Positions 10,701-29,948 of a DNA stretch of 64,000 bases are shown piece by piece; position 1 is the stretch's first letter; the number at the start of each line of letters is the position of its first letter. Source of the stretch: Parapristionchus giblindavisi (Eukaryota; Nematoda; Chromadorea; Rhabditida; Diplogasteridae); assembly GCA_943737045.1 (NCBI GenBank), contig CALSFV010000294.1, forward strand, positions 1-64,000, written 5' to 3'. The notes beneath the pieces are model-generated. The model had not been told where the DNA came from. It worked only from the letters and a program-made list of their open reading frames with translations, and did no database searches. The position numbers and the translations under genes are program-made.

Positions 10701-13129
10701 AAAACAGAAAAATCCATTTTTCGTCGATAGCAAAAAAATATTCAGTTGTTGAATTTTCTCAGATAGTGTGATGTATTTAATGTTTCATCACCCTATATTT
10801 ATTGTCAGCTGATTATGATATCATATTGGTTCTATTTCTACAAAATATAAAAGTATTAACTAACTTAAGTAGCAACGTCTGGAAGGCGTAGTTCACTTCA
10901 TATTCCTCATGGAGTAAAGGTTCAACAACACTATCGAATGTTCGTGGTTCACCCTCAGCTGAAATTATACCTCTCAATACATTTGAACCTTACTATAAAA
11001 TGGAAATACGTATTGTTGCATTAGGAATAACACGAAACAGTAGCATACTAAAATGAACTAATAGCTGTGGGATTGATATAGAGATAGCTTACTCTTCTCA
11101 AGATGTTCTAGATGTTCCATCGTAGTAGCGCCATATTCCATCAAAGAACGAACGGTTCCCTCATACATTTGCTGGAAATAATATAGAACTAACGAACATT
11201 GTACTAAAAGATTTTTAAAACAAACCTGTGCTGAAGCAGAAGTAAGCTTTGGCCAGTTCTCATTCTTGGCGATATTGTACAAGAATGGATTGTTCTCGAC
11301 TGTTTCATCGGGGATCACAGGAAACCTTGAATAAATGAACAACTATTAATAATTTATTCAACCATCATGTACGTTCACTATTTTATGCTCTAAACATTGG
11401 AAATAACTATTAGGTTGAGTCATAAGTCTTGTCGCATTTTGGAGGGGAATGTTTTTGCTATCACTGCTCAGTCGTACGTTATCAATTATCCCGTCCGTTC
11501 TGGCAGTAAATACGTCACTACTAGTGCTCTTTGAGCGCAGTGGTGAATTGAACCTACATCGAGTCTAGTAGATGAAATGTCTCTTCAATCCGTTCCCAGT
11601 TTTGTGCACATGTGACACGTCACGTTGTTTTCTTCCTATTCTAGCTCAAACCACCCGATGTCCACATCCGTATGGCGGTAGTATACAACACTAAAGCCCC
11701 TAGTACGCGCACTGTGCAACATTGGTTCAAACGCTTCGAAGAAGGGAGTACGGCGTCAAAGGTCCTGACGGCCACCGAACTGGACTTGGACGTGCTGCAG
11801 CATCACATCCAAGCGGACCCCTATGCTACCACCCGTGATATGGCGACGAGTCTTGGGGTAAGTCAACCCACCATCGTTGGTTGCCTACAGGATCTTGGCA
11901 AGGTCCAGAATTTGGGTCGATGCCCCCACCAACAGTCGGACAAGCAGAAGGAAGACTGTGCGGACCAGTGTCTGATTCTAATTTCGTACGTTCGTACAAC
12001 GGCTTGGATCAACGGGATCATGGCTGGAGATGAAAAGTGGATCCCATACGACAACGTGGTCCTCCGGGTTTAGTGGGTCGATCGAGTTGAGCAGCCCAAT
12101 TCCATAGCCAAATTCGAACTTCACCAGAAGAAGATCATACTGTCTGTGTGGTGGGTCAGAGGCGGTGTGGTTTATTGGGAACTGTTCCCTCAGGGGTCGA
12201 CTATTACGGCCACGGTATACTCTCGCGAACTACCGACCCTGAGGTCTAAGGTCCCATCCGTTCCCTGGCTGCGCGACGGGATTCACTTCGGGCACGACAA
12301 CGCCCGACCCCATGTGGCAAGGACAACCAAAAAGATCCTGTTGGACTTTGACTGGCGCGTTGTCCCCCATCCACCGTACTCGCCCGACTTGGCTCCTAGC
12401 GATTGCTGCTTGTTTTCCGATATGCAGCGCACTCTCGGAGGAGTACACTTCAATAATCAGCGGGAGGTCGAAATCTGGCTGACCAACTACTTTGCCTCCT
12501 AGCAGCCCTCCTTCTGGGAGCACAATATCCACAAGCTACCCGAACTTTGGAGGAAGTGTGTCGACGCAGATGACGCTTACTTTGATTGATTTGCTTTTGC
12601 CGAAATAAAGTTATTTAAATTTATTTAAAGGGCCAAAAATGCGACAGGACTTATGACTCAACCTAATAAGATAGAGGCATAGGTCGAATAGCTGTGTTAT
12701 CGAATTTTAAAATGCGGTCAGGTTTTTTTGATTTTTGGGAAATTTTGGCTCAAATGCGGTCAGGTTTTTCGATTTTTGGGAAATTTAGGCTCAAAATGAG
12801 GTCAGGTTTTTCGATTTTTTGGGAAATTTAGGCTCAAAATGCGGTCAGGCTTGGTACTTTGTAACGTACTTTTCGACCTATGGATAGAAGCTTATTGATG
12901 TCATTACCCAAAAAGTGAAGAAATTAGTAATAAAAAACTTACAAAACGTAGTATCCAGTGACGCGCGAAGGCGTTTCGTTCCCCATCTTGAACAGAATCG
13001 ATCGTCGTTGATTGACGGCAACGGCTCCATACTCTGGCTTCAGCAGCACCCGTCCGTGGATTGCACGAGCCGCTAGACTAGACGAGTTGGTACGCAGCAG
13101 ACGCTGCATACCGGCAGCTCGTTGCATTC
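1741..13129 (-). CDS. M3-family metallopeptidase (thimet/mitochondrial oligopeptidase-like), ~20 exons
   Basis: Homologue of the M3 oligopeptidases (mitochondrial intermediate peptidase, oligopeptidase A, thimet oligopeptidase), which cleave short peptides. The start at 13127 follows an acceptor (tttcag at 13130-13135). The first exon is Arg/Ser/Ala-rich (MQRLLRTNSSSLAARAIHGR), typical of a mitochondrial presequence. Readable exons lie near 11325-11226, 11168-11084, 10980-10868, 8942-8869, 8760-8690, 8577-8490, 8382-8266, 7918-7796, 7700-7626, 7099-6991, 6905-6770, 6310-6248, 4330-4245, 4052-3934, 3355-3180, 3022-2772, 2530-2379, 2048-1917 and 1830-1741, about 770 aa in all. Family landmarks: LAKTLGYSSVAEHRLSNKM, LGRLYVDPFDRENKRGGW, MAMHYRKLWTE followed by MLALDVHETF, and the C-terminal ILNRGSGD..RRFQGRDPS. 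The HExxH zinc motif expected near 3934-3360 was not found: the frame around 3370 reads GRNGVDAASALSHV, and the 3934/3355 junction does not join in phase. The introns host a tRNA and many transposons. Confidence 0.85.
2166..2348. mobile_element. hAT-like MITE, CATACATTTT family, copy 1
   Basis: A 183-bp element with terminal inverted repeats beginning CATACATTTTC and ending in the complement GAAAATGTATG. It is flanked by an exact 8-bp duplication CAGACAAT (2158-2165 and 2349-2356). Internal repeats of gacccactatat are shared with the copies at 43001, 43301 and 43676. An 8-bp duplication is the hallmark of hAT transposition. It lies in the penultimate-region intron of the M3 peptidase gene. 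No coding capacity. Confidence 0.85.
3384..3456 (+). tRNA. tRNA-Lys (anticodon CTT)
   Basis: A complete 73-nt cloverleaf. Acceptor stem GCCCGGT pairs with ATCGGGC, followed by discriminator T. The D arm is GCTC/GAGC and the anticodon stem CCAGA/TCTGG holds the loop CTCTTAA with anticodon CTT. The T arm is GCGGG-TTCGAGC-CCCGC. No intron. It lies inside an intron of the M3 peptidase gene in the opposite orientation, so its internal polymerase III promoter acts independently. Confidence 0.97.
4743..6220 (+). mobile_element. degenerate mariner-like transposon with nested MITE
   Basis: Terminal repeats TTAGGTGAATTCATAAGTAA.. are at both ends (left copy interrupted by a MITE at 4754-4956), with a TA target site on each side (4741-4742, 6221-6222). 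The interior encodes pieces of a mariner transposase in several frames: a helix-turn-helix part (MALGVSQSTVV near 5398), ITGDEKWVLYD near 5578, HDNAHPHT near 5850 and YSTDLADYGCHLF near 5930. Stop codons and frameshifts break it, and the last catalytic motif is eroded, so it is inactive. It sits in an M3 peptidase intron. Confidence 0.85.
4754..4956. mobile_element. hAT-like MITE, CATAGGTCGAA family, copy 1
   Basis: A 203-bp element starting CATAGGTCGAA and ending TTCGACCTATG, an 11-bp inverted repeat. It is flanked by an exact 8-bp duplication GGTGAATT (4746-4753, 4957-4964). The inside is a short tandem array of about 45-bp units containing tccggtcaggttttt and ttggctcaaa. It inserted into the left terminal repeat of the mariner, splitting it. 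Related copies are at 12678 and 45829. Confidence 0.88.
7219..7587. mobile_element. hairpin MITE
   Basis: A 369-bp palindromic element with arms of about 125 bp. The left arm starts GTGGTTTTAATTTCTTGTAA and the right arm (7464-7587) is its complement with few mismatches. Both arms carry tttacaagtggacaaaatta or its complement. It is non-coding and sits in an M3 peptidase intron. The superfamily is not clear from the flanks. Confidence 0.75.
9387..10770. mobile_element. long foldback element (copy 1)
   Basis: An inverted-repeat element of about 1.4 kb. The ends carry CACGCTATCTGAGAAAAT and its near-complement ATTTTCTCAGATAGTGTG. The arms are about 650 bp each and meet near 10080. Each arm holds two related modules sharing aaaaagtttatttc and aatcgattcg, so the element is built from nested repeats. 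No transposase reading frame was found. A second member is at 24352-25440. It lies in an M3 peptidase intron. Confidence 0.75.
11411..12666 (+). mobile_element. mariner transposon, broken transposase
   Basis: Terminal repeats TTAGGTTGAGTCATAAGTC.. and the complementary right end, flanked by TA. The transposase region (11672-12585) carries the DD34D landmarks AGDEKWIPYDN, HDNARPHVARTTKK and YSPDLAPSDCCLF. An in-frame stop near 12071 and another near 12500 split it, and the N-terminal half is frame-disrupted. It is therefore a pseudogenised copy. Its repeats closely match those of the mariner at 54957, so the two belong to one family. It sits inside an M3 peptidase intron. Confidence 0.9.
12678..12882. 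mobile_element. hAT-like MITE, CATAGGTCGAA family, copy 2
   Basis: It begins CATAGGTCGAA, ends TTCGACCTATG, and contains tandem ggtcaggttttt units. Its flanks are GATAGAGG (12670-12677) and GATAGAAG (12883-12890), an 8-bp target duplication with one mismatch. It lies only 11 bp from the end of the neighbouring mariner, in the first intron of the M3 peptidase gene. Confidence 0.85.
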
Positions 13130-13743
13130 CTGAAACCAACAAGAAGATTTATAAAAAAACAATTATGATACAGAAGCGAATTTACATGAAAATTAACGAA
13201 GGTGGCAAAAAACCTTAGCTCCACAACCGAAAGTTTGGTCGGAAAGCCGAAATCCAAAACTGAAGGAGTTTCAAAGTAGAGGATTTTCATTTGAAATTAC
13301 GGTAGGGACTGCACGCACAAATTATCATGAACTGATTTTTTTATTTTCGTGATTTCCAAGAATTTTAAAATGTATGCATTTTCCTGTATTATATTGTTAT
13401 TGAATTATGCATGAACTTTTTAAAATAAATGGAAACAATTAATAAGATATCTTGATAAAACAAAAAAGATTATATCTGAAAGGGAATGATTAATTCGCAA
13501 TTCCATTGTCTGTTGAAATTTAATTACAATTATTTATAATCTAATAACTAATAATTATAGATCTTCTATAATGATGACTTCATTCTCCATTCATTTCCAC
13601 TATCTTCTCACATCTGGAACGGCTCACTCTCATTCTCTCTCTATCTCTACTTGAGGCTAGTCAACAAAAGTATGTTTATCTCCGATCTGACCAACAATCT
13701 GACCTACCGAACCCATGCATTACTGATATCCAATCTTTTCTAG

Positions 13744-20955
<7,212 letters not shown>

Positions 20956-22474
20956 TCGATCGACCTCGACTCATCCCTAACCATTGGAGTTGTATTCAGT
21001 GTGTTGAATAAAGGGCTCGAGACTGGAGATAACAAAATGACAAGTCAAATATCCAAAGATTACGTAAAAGTTTTTAAAAAAACTACACTAACACTACGCA
21101 ATGAAACACTAAACATTGTTATTAACAACTATGATGCCAAATTCTGTCATATTGGACCTTACCGAATACAAAAAGTAGTCCAATCTCTGTAACTTCCATC
21201 TTGTCAACGACATTCAATACGAGGATGGAACACATATAATCTCATCTCCATAATCACCACATCACAAAATGCTGTGGACTTTGAAAAAAATATTTAATGC
21301 TCTTTAAAATCGGGAGCGTGATGCTCTTCTTGCACTATATCAATTTGTCACTCGAATCGAGTGAATAATATGTTGTCGATGTAGATTTTTTTAAATGCTG
21401 AGAAGCGAATGGCCAAAAATCCCCGTGGAGTGGCTGAAAACAGAGTTGATCTCATCTTAAATGTCCCGCGAATTTAATTATCGATTTTCTCGAAGCTCAT
21501 TAAAGGATTTTTATCAACTATATCTTATCAGAATTGCATGCTCATTCGAATGGATCACTAGTCATAACTCCATGGGAATTGTTTCCATTTCCTTTTTAGA
21601 GAAAGAAGACGGTAGAGAAGCTAAACGGTGAGAGAAATTACATAGATCAGAGAGACGACCGATAACGAGAGAGAAAATATAGACAATGGATAATAGAGAG
21701 TGAGGCTAGAGCGATCGCAATCAGATGAAATAGTATGTAGTATGAAGAGAGTTTGTTGATTGTGTAACGACTTCCGACGGGAGTGTTGTCTGACTATGGT
21801 ATACAACGGAGGACGACTACCCTTGCCCTTTATTGGTACAATGGTAGTGTGCAATACAAGAGTTATAATTAAATATATTTATTTACAATACAATGAAGGG
21901 AACGTACTCTTTGATATGGGTACTGGACTGAAGCTTGAAGGGGACTGGTCTTTGGAGATAATAATAGATGGAATGGCCTTATATACTGGTGAAATGATAT
22001 TATGAATGATTGGTAATTGGTTTATACCAATTCGAATAGTATTGTTGCAGAGTGAACTAATTATGAATGAAGATTGCTATGAAGATTGCTAGATACAGAT
22101 TGCACTTTAAGGTCGTAGTTTCTCACTAATAATAGAGAATTTTGTCGAGTCCACCTGGAAAAAATAGACAAAATCTGACCCACAAGATCAAAAGTCAAAT
22201 ATAAAGTATAAATATAGCAACAATAACTTCTATGATATTAGTGATTCATTTAAGCTCTTCCGAATAACAAAGTCGCATGCAGTAAAATACTTAATCTGAT
22301 TAGCGCCACGAGACGACTAACAAAGATATGGTGAAAATAGGGGGAGTACCCCTAACTCTCACTATCTCAACTTTTGTCCTACCCTACTCATTTACATATT
22401 CATCATGATATATACAGCAAAGACAGTACTCAATCCACAGCTGCACCTTCAACTATTGCTCTCTATACTTAACA
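20956..22474. other. intergenic, no gene recognised
   Basis: The 3' flank of the ATPase gene and the upstream region of the small secreted-protein gene. Open frames at 21001-21192 and 21760-22005 show no splice-consistent extension and no recognisable domain, and were not called. No inverted repeat with clear ends was seen. Confidence 0.5.
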
Positions 22475-22884
22475 ATGTCCCAATATCTGGTGCTCTTCTA
22501 TCTAACGGCTCTGGTCGGGGTAACTTACGAATGCGGTCCCGGTCTACGAGCTCTTGATGAGATCAATAATCTTGATGATGATATCGAAGGATCTGGACTG
22601 GAAGGGTCCGGTCTTGATGAAGCTTTTCTTCTCAATGCCATTAAATGTATGTTTCCATGCTTTACAGTTGTCAATCGGGTCACAATTATGATTTTGCAGC
22701 TGATGATGAGACGTGTTTTCTGCTGAACATGGATGGTTATGTTTGTCCTGATGGAGTTGATTGCATTCCTGCCACGGAGAGTGCAGGTGTGCGGTCGTGT
22801 GAAGGTAATGATGACTATGCCCTGTATCTTGGAGATGGAGATGGACCCTATTCAAGCATCATCTGTGCTATGGGAGTTTGGTAA
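22475..22884 (+). CDS. small secreted acidic protein with EGSG repeats (candidate chondroitin proteoglycan core)
   Basis: Two exons, 22475-22646 and 22700-22884, join in phase across a 53-nt intron to give about 118 aa. The N-terminus MSQYLVLFYLTALVGVTYEC is a typical signal peptide. Next comes an acidic stretch containing DDDIEGSGLEGSGLDEA; acidic residues next to Ser-Gly pairs are the usual glycosaminoglycan attachment context. The second exon is cysteine-bearing and acidic (DDETCFLLNMDGYVCPDG.., ending IICAMGVW then stop). I do not recognise the exact family. A proteoglycan core is inference from the Ser-Gly motifs. A secreted peptide of another type is equally possible. Confidence 0.6.
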
Positions 22885-23969
22885 GGCATTAAATCAGTTA
22901 ATACAATAATAATAATATAGCCTAGCTTTGAATCTCTCCACTTTTTCCAACTTTTCTTTGTTTATTGTATTTGGTATGTCAAGAGTTCAGAGAGATATCT
23001 ATATTCTAGAGTGTTTTCGATTTGTTCCTTAAATCCGAATAGATTCTGAGAACGATGTATTGATTCTCCCAGGTATTCTGCACAGGGTGTATCGATCGAT
23101 GATCGTCTCGCAGCTAATCCTACCGTATACTGTAAGCGAATTATCCCTGCGGACGCATGAATGGAATGGATCTCTACCCCTTGAACTTTGTTGTACATTT
23201 ACACTCATTATTAGCCGTGCGTTTCCTTGTTGTGTCATATACAAAATAAGTATAAAATTGATGATAAAGTAAGAATATTCTCAGTTCATGTTTTGGAGCG
23301 TAAAACATAAGAAATATAGAACATGGAATAAAAAATACAAATAAAAGTGAAAACATGAACGAAATTGACAACTGGTCATGATAGAAACTCTCGCTTGTAT
23401 ACATAATAACACCAATGTTATCTGTAGATTAATGTTCTTGTCCATATCTCAATGATTTCCAATTTTCTATTTGCTGTGAATTTTTAGATATGCTCAAATA
23501 AATCTTTGCTTAAAATTATGCCTCTTCTGTTTCACCGATATTTATATTGCTTGAATTGGCAGCCTCGATAAACGTTCAACGAAGATCTGTTGCTGCTTTT
23601 GTTTAGTTTTAAGACGTTGTCTTTGGTTTTAAAGTTAATCTTGAGATTTCCTTTCCTAATGATTATAATTTATTTACCATGAGATAGCCAACCGTATAGT
23701 TTAACAATGAAATAGCTGTGCTCTTGCAAATGTTCATTCAATGACATTTTCAGATATTTCATTATGGATACTTTCTGAGTAAATATTGTTGAACTAACTG
23801 TCTCCGTTTCTCTAATGTCTTATTGTACTCAGATTCAATCATAAAATAGAGACTAGAGACTATAACACGTGGTTGAAACCCTCTATACGTGACTTTATCA
23901 TTGCTCGATAAGAGTTGGACTCACTATAAAGAGAATGTACGTTGACTATTTCTCCAGCATTTGATAAGG
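22885..23969. other. intergenic, no gene recognised
   Basis: AT-rich spacer between the small secreted-protein gene and the first ETHE1-like gene. No spliced gene model or repeat boundary could be supported. The last few hundred bases presumably include the promoter of the downstream gene. Confidence 0.5.
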
Positions 23970-26947
23970 ATGAATTCTTCAACACTCATTTTCAGACAGG
24001 TATAAATTGTAGTTCAGAGATGAAGTCTCTCTCATCATCATTACAATATTTCGATCGTCTCGAGATAAATACGCGGACAACAGTCCCTTTCAAAGTTTTC
24101 TTTCACTTTCACTTTTTTTCCCTTTTTTAGTTGTTTGAATCGACATCATCAACATATACGTATATTGTGGCATGCGCAGCAACAAGAAAAGCAGCAATTA
24201 TCGATCCCGTTCTGGAAAAAGTCGAGAGAGATGCAAAGGTACAAAAAAGATACGATTGATAATAAGATATATTTCATGTTCATTCCTTCTAATTACAACA
24301 AATTGGTAAATATTGATTTCCTGTCTTTTTTGATGAAATAATATGTAAAACACGGTATCTTAGAAAATCGACATAGGTGCGGTATCGACGAAAAATAGAT
24401 TTTTCTGTTTTATGTGTGATAATTACAGGCTCAATGAGTGTAGTTCACTGGTACTTGGAAATTGCTTCCAATTGAAAATTCACTTCAGGGGTGACCACAC
24501 AACGATTTGGCGCCTTTTCCTAAAAAGTTTATTTCGATGCCAATCGATTCTGGAATGGGCGCAATGGACTCCTTGGCTAATTCTAAGAAATAATTGCTAA
24601 GGAGAGTTTTTCGATCAAAGGTCAACGAACGCTGGAATTCGGGAATTTTCGCAATAATTTTCACATTAAATTAATTCTCACTATTTTCCCATGGAGAAAG
24701 TAAACTTTTTATTTGCTCAATCGCTTCTGCATATTATATTACACCTTTAGATTAAAAAGCGTAATTAATAAAAAATTGGAAATTTATGTACGAGAGATTG
24801 AGCAAATAAAAAGTTTACATTCGCCATGGGAAAATAGTGAGAATTAATTTAATGTACTCTTTATTTTTCGAAAATTCCCAATTCCAGCGTTCGTTGATCG
24901 TTAATCGAAAAACTTTCCTCAGCAATAGGTTCTTAAAATTAGACAAGGATTCTAATGCGCCCACTAACGAATCGTTAGGATTCGAAATAAACTTTTTAGG
25001 GAACGTCGCCAATCCTCACCACAATTAAGTCCAACGAACAAAATTGATTCGTACTTAAATTTCCAATTTTTCATAAATTACACTTTTTAAACTAAAGGTG
25101 TAATATACTATGCAGAAGCGATTGAGCAAATAAAAAGTTTACTTTCTCCATGGGAAAATAGTGAGAATTAATTTAATATGAAAATTATTACGAAAATTCC
25201 CGAATTCCAGCGTTCGTTGACCTTTGATCGAAAAACTCTCCTTAACAATAGTTTCTTAGAATTAGCCATGGAGTCCATTGCGCCCATTCCAGAATCGATT
25301 GGCATCGAAATAAACTTTTTAGGAAAAGGCGCCAAATCGTTGTGTGGTCACCCCCTGAAGCGAATTTTCAATTTGAAGCAATTTCCAAGTACCAGTGTAC
25401 TTCACTCATGGAGCCTGTAAGGAAAATTCTTATTTGTGAAAAAGGGATCGCACGAAAAGTTGATCAAAGTTTCCTCTACTGCGTACACTGTTCATTGATT
25501 TGTGATGCTACTAATCCGTATTCAAAATAGCTATTTTAATAATATAGAATTATTTTGAAAAATAGGAAATATAATCGATTATCTGTAGACCATTTATGAG
25601 AGTGAGGATCAATGATCAATTGTGTTTTACACCCATCATGAAATGAAAGATCCATACACCTATTGATGTTTTAGCTGATAAAGCAGCTTGATCTTGATCT
25701 TCAATATGGAATCAACACTCATGTACATGCTGATCATATCACAGGAACTGGAGAACTATCCAAGGTTTTTTCTTTTTTTTTCACTATGCTACTACCCAAT
25801 AAACTCTCCGCTGTAAAAAACTCTTTCTGATTCATTAACTGCAAGGTATGTAGATGGAAGAAAGTGCGAATGGAGAATATTTATAGAATCCACTATGCTT
25901 TGTTAAAATTTTGTGATAAAATTTTTATCAAGTGAAAAAAAGAGCCTTACTGGCCCTACATATAGATAACAAAAGCAATGTCAAATGGTAATAAGATGAA
26001 ATTCAGATCTTTCCTAACATGAAATCATGTCTAAGTGACGAAGCTGGAGCGAAAGCAGATATCTTTCTCAAACACGGAGAGATCTTATCTATTGGCCAAT
26101 TGGAGCTTACTTGCAAGCACACTCCAGGACATACCAATGGTATTAATCATTCCATAAGAGATCGATTGAATTGGTTCTCAGTTGGGATTCGTGACTAATG
26201 TGTTGTTCAAGAGTCAAGAAAAGAAAAGAAATGAAGCAATAGTACATAAAAAAAAGTTGACAGTGTCTCTTCTATTCCTTTCGTAACTTTTGAACAGAGC
26301 GTAATACTGTTGGAATAATAAAATCAAATTAGGTTGTGCCTCATTGATCTTGATGAAAGAGAAGATGGTCTTCACTGGGGATGCACTGTTCTTCCGAGGA
26401 TGTGGAAGGACAGATTTCCAACAAGGTTACCTTATTTTTTATGTATAAAGAAAAAGGAATTTGAAAGGGGAGAGAAGTTAAGTTCTGTATAATTATGTGG
26501 AACGGAGAAATCATTATGCTGTTCCTTCTCTCATCATCATTTTGTATTTAGGTGATGCCGGACGTCTATACGATTGTGTCTGGGACAATGTTCTCTCACT
26601 ACCTGATGACTTTATTATCTTCCCTGGTCATGACTATCAAGGTTATTTTAGTGTTACTTTGACCACCAAGTCTATCTATATAATGGAAAAAATATAATGG
26701 CTTTAGACAGAAACATTGCTTAGGTCATATGGCGACATCAGTTGGAGAAGAGAAAAAGTACAATCCCCGTATGACTCTCGGACGAGAAAAGTTTATTGAA
26801 TTCATGAATAATTTGAATCTGGCGTATCCCAAACAGATTGGTGAGATAGGCACACTGTATACTTGTCATTTATCTATGTACTTTATTTTAGATCGAGCAT
26901 TACCAGCAAATCTTCGAAATGGCGAGATTGAAGTAAAATGCTCCTAA
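23970..26947 (+). CDS. ethe-1: ETHE1-like persulfide dioxygenase, copy A
   Basis: Metallo-beta-lactamase-fold, non-heme iron persulfide dioxygenase, which oxidises glutathione persulfide in mitochondrial hydrogen sulfide breakdown. Eight exons: 23970-23999, 24131-24238, 25675-25764, 26007-26139, 26333-26425, 26552-26641, 26724-26840 and 26892-26947, all in phase, about 238 aa. The product starts [10 protein letters not shown]. Metal-site motifs are present: [41 protein letters not shown]. The end reads [18 protein letters not shown]. The length fits the ETHE1 family and no obvious mitochondrial presequence is visible. Exon lengths equal those of copy B at 29949, so the two are tandem duplicates. 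Intron 2 contains a foldback transposon. Confidence 0.95.
24352..25440. mobile_element. long foldback element (copy 2)
   Basis: Inverted-repeat element related to the one at 9387-10770. It shares cgacataggtgcggtatcga at the left end and the cgatttggcgccttttccta, aaaaagtttatttc and gtagaagcgattgagcaaa type modules in both arms. The arms are about 500 bp and meet near 24770. Non-coding. It occupies intron 2 of ETHE1-like copy A and is absent from the equivalent intron of copy B. The exact termini are uncertain. Confidence 0.7.
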
Positions 26948-27092
26948 TATGAAGACTGTGAAAAATAGATGTAATTTTTGTTTTATTTCAAAGATGTAAT
27001 TTTCCGAGTACAATAAAAATAAATAATGTTATTTTATGTATCAATCAATCAATCAATCAAATAATCCACTTATGTTAGTTTATTTTGAGTTT

Positions 27093-29037
27093 TTAACGAT
27101 TGAAACAATGATGGATCCTGATGTTTGAGTCGATTCTGTTCTTGAACGTTGTCGATTGATATTGGATAAGTATAAAATACCCTGAATCATACAAGTTCTC
27201 ATTGAATATAACGAGAGAACAAACCAATACAGTCGGTATAATGGCTACTGAAACACTCATAATCAAGGAGTAATAGCCCAATTCAATCGATAATAGTCCG
27301 GCTATCGTGAAAAGACCTATCGTAACTCCAAGGAAGAAGAAGGGTACAGCAGCCTGTAGTTATTGTTTAATTGGATGAAATCAGAGAATGAAGTACTTGG
27401 AGGGTGATCATTTTTACAAACTGTCGTTGTAGAATAAGACTCTTCTTGTTTCTTATGGATACCTCGGCGAATTGTTTTTGCAGTGAAGAAATTATTCCAA
27501 TCTGATAATGTCATTCAACTTTAATTGGCATATTTATTGCTTAGACTACCACGCAAAAAGCAACGATGCCGAAAGAACAACAAAAAGTCAGACCAACGCC
27601 TACGAAGTTGTAAACAATCGTCGTTCTATTATTCTGACAAATGTGATTCAATTATTTATTTTTAGCTGAATTCAAGCAAACATTTTGTTCTCGAGGAAAG
27701 AGCGTTCCTCCGTAAATCAACACAGGATCTGTCTCAGATAATTGATACATTCTGAAATTGATATTGATGTGAAATTGAAACAATGAGATATCAAAACCTA
27801 GAAGATTTACTACTTTTATTTACTGAAATCTTCACTCTTATACAATGGTTTTAGAATCTAAAATGTTCATTTGCATTAAGGAATTCTTGATGCAGCTAAT
27901 GATCTAAGTTTCTCTATCTCTTATTGTATTACCATACCTCCGAACTGTTGGTTGTAATATCTTATCGAACTCTTCAGTTGTAATGTTTACACCGGCAGTT
28001 AACATAAGAGGCATTGTCAATAGAAGACATCCACCGTAGATCTTACTTATAAATACCCACGAAGGTCGCGTTTGTCTTCCAAAATCCAACAATTGTTAGC
28101 ATTTGAGATAATAAAAGAACTAAACCTGACGATTATAGCATACTGCAGCATGAATGTGGCTGGAAGCAGTGTCCAAGACGTACCTGGTGAGTTTGTAATT
28201 ATTTTGTATACGATTATGAAAGAAAACCTGCGAAAAAGATCCATATAAATATTGATATATCAGCATAGAATTTGGGAAAGTAAAGAATTATACCGTTTTG
28301 TGTAGAGTATACCGCATCATGATCAACAATGTGCGTCTTTCAAAGATGGTTGAAGATGTTTGAATACATAATGGACTTACCAGGACACATATCACATTGG
28401 CAATACAGTATAAGATAGAGTGAATAGTCGAAATTATTAGACAAAACTGAGAAAATTGATTATATCTATTATAGAATTAAAACTGTCCGAACAATACAAA
28501 TTCCACTATTTGCCGCGCACTATTCAGACTCCGCCCACTTCTTCGCGCGACATACCATTTTCTCTTATTTCATCGATTTTTATGGCGTCTTCTCGTCATT
28601 TAATTGGGCTTTCAGCAAAAATAAAATTATATGCATTTACAAAACGTTCGGAAAAACCTCCCGAAATTAGGCGAAAATTTTGGAGTGCGTTTTTCTCAAC
28701 GGTGGAGAAGTTTACTATATTCGGCATTTGCGCGATGTATGCAAAACTTTTGTAATTCTATAATATGTTGGAAGTACCACACTATGTAACTGTTCAACAT
28801 ACAAAGTCCTATAATCCACTTAACTTGACAAATAAATGACTTCAGATAAACAAACAATATAATAAGGGAAAAATAATCATAAGCGAATAAAGTGATTCTT
28901 AGAAGTATTTCAATCACCTTGTAGTGTTTGAGGGTTCTATCTGTGATTGTGATGATAGAATAGAAAACAATTAAATTGAGAACAATTCCAACTATCGATT
29001 CAATCCAAATTATTCCTTGCATGATCGGTCGCAGCAT
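27093..29037 (-). CDS. nematode seven-transmembrane chemoreceptor-like GPCR
   Basis: Predicted chemosensory receptor of the nematode serpentine class, which acts in sensory-cilium membranes. The start is at 29037 (MLRPIMQGIIWIES..). The first exon gives two hydrophobic helices (IVGIVLNLIVFYSI; YFSLIILFVYLKSF). Later exons near 28446-28381, 28320-28260, 28200-28130, 28085-27940, 27750-27670, 27500-27410 and 27360-27093 supply IISTIHSILYCIANVICVL, SWTLLPATFMLQYAIIVR, GGCLLLTMPLMLTAGV, a pre-TM6 basic segment (SIRNKKSLILQRQF), FFFLGVTIGLFTIAGL and IMSVSVAIIPTVLVC. The spacing of helices suits an Srd/Str-type receptor; the subfamily is not certain. It lies antisense between the two ETHE1-like genes. 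The exon borders are approximate. Confidence 0.75.
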
Positions 29038-29948
29038 CTTTCAGTGAATTTCGAACAACAATTATTACGGTATTTCCAACTTCGGGAATGCAAAATGATA
29101 AATAATCACAAACCGTAAATGAGTTTTCTTTTAAAATTAGACATCTGAACATACTGTAACTTGATGCTTTATGACAGGCGTAAATAGCTTATTCATCGTT
29201 ATAGACACTGAAAAATCTAGACGGAAGATTTTGCCACGAATACAAACGAAATCAGTTGAATAGATGTATGACATTGTGGATGTAACTGGATACAATTAGT
29301 GTCAAATGAGTAATCACACAGATTTATATGAATATTTAGAATTTTTAATGAATGTGTTTCACATGATGCTAATGATAATATCATCTTGATACACTTAATA
29401 AGCTAATAATTCGTCATACATATAACTAGTTGGCTGCAATTACAAATAGTATCATATTGATATAATCTCATGTCACTTTATATTTTCTACACCCCCTTTA
29501 TCTTAGTTAAACAAGAGAAAAAAAACTTATCTTGATCTTTGAGTTTTTTGTTGTTTCTGTGAAAAGTTGTTTATCGAAGGGAACGGACAGACGAGACGAA
29601 TACCTCTGGTTTTTTGTTTATACATTTTAAAGATTTTTTGTTGTTAGTTAGATCGACTGAATCAAAATCAATAGTGGAAGTTGTTGATTCATTGAAAAGC
29701 GTAACTCAAATTTTTTTGTTGTTCTGATCAAACTTCGGTATTGAACTACGGCAAAACCTGTTCTCCTTCAATCAACTCTATTTCATCTTTTCCTCAATTG
29801 CTTTGAGTATTTGCTAACTCTTTAGGGAGACACGTGCATTCGTGTCCCAGTTACTACGTGACTTTTCCCATATTACGAGATCAAGAGCATGGCCATCACC
29901 CGATAAAACGATAGAACATAAGAGAGAAGTTGGTCATTTGATTAAGAA

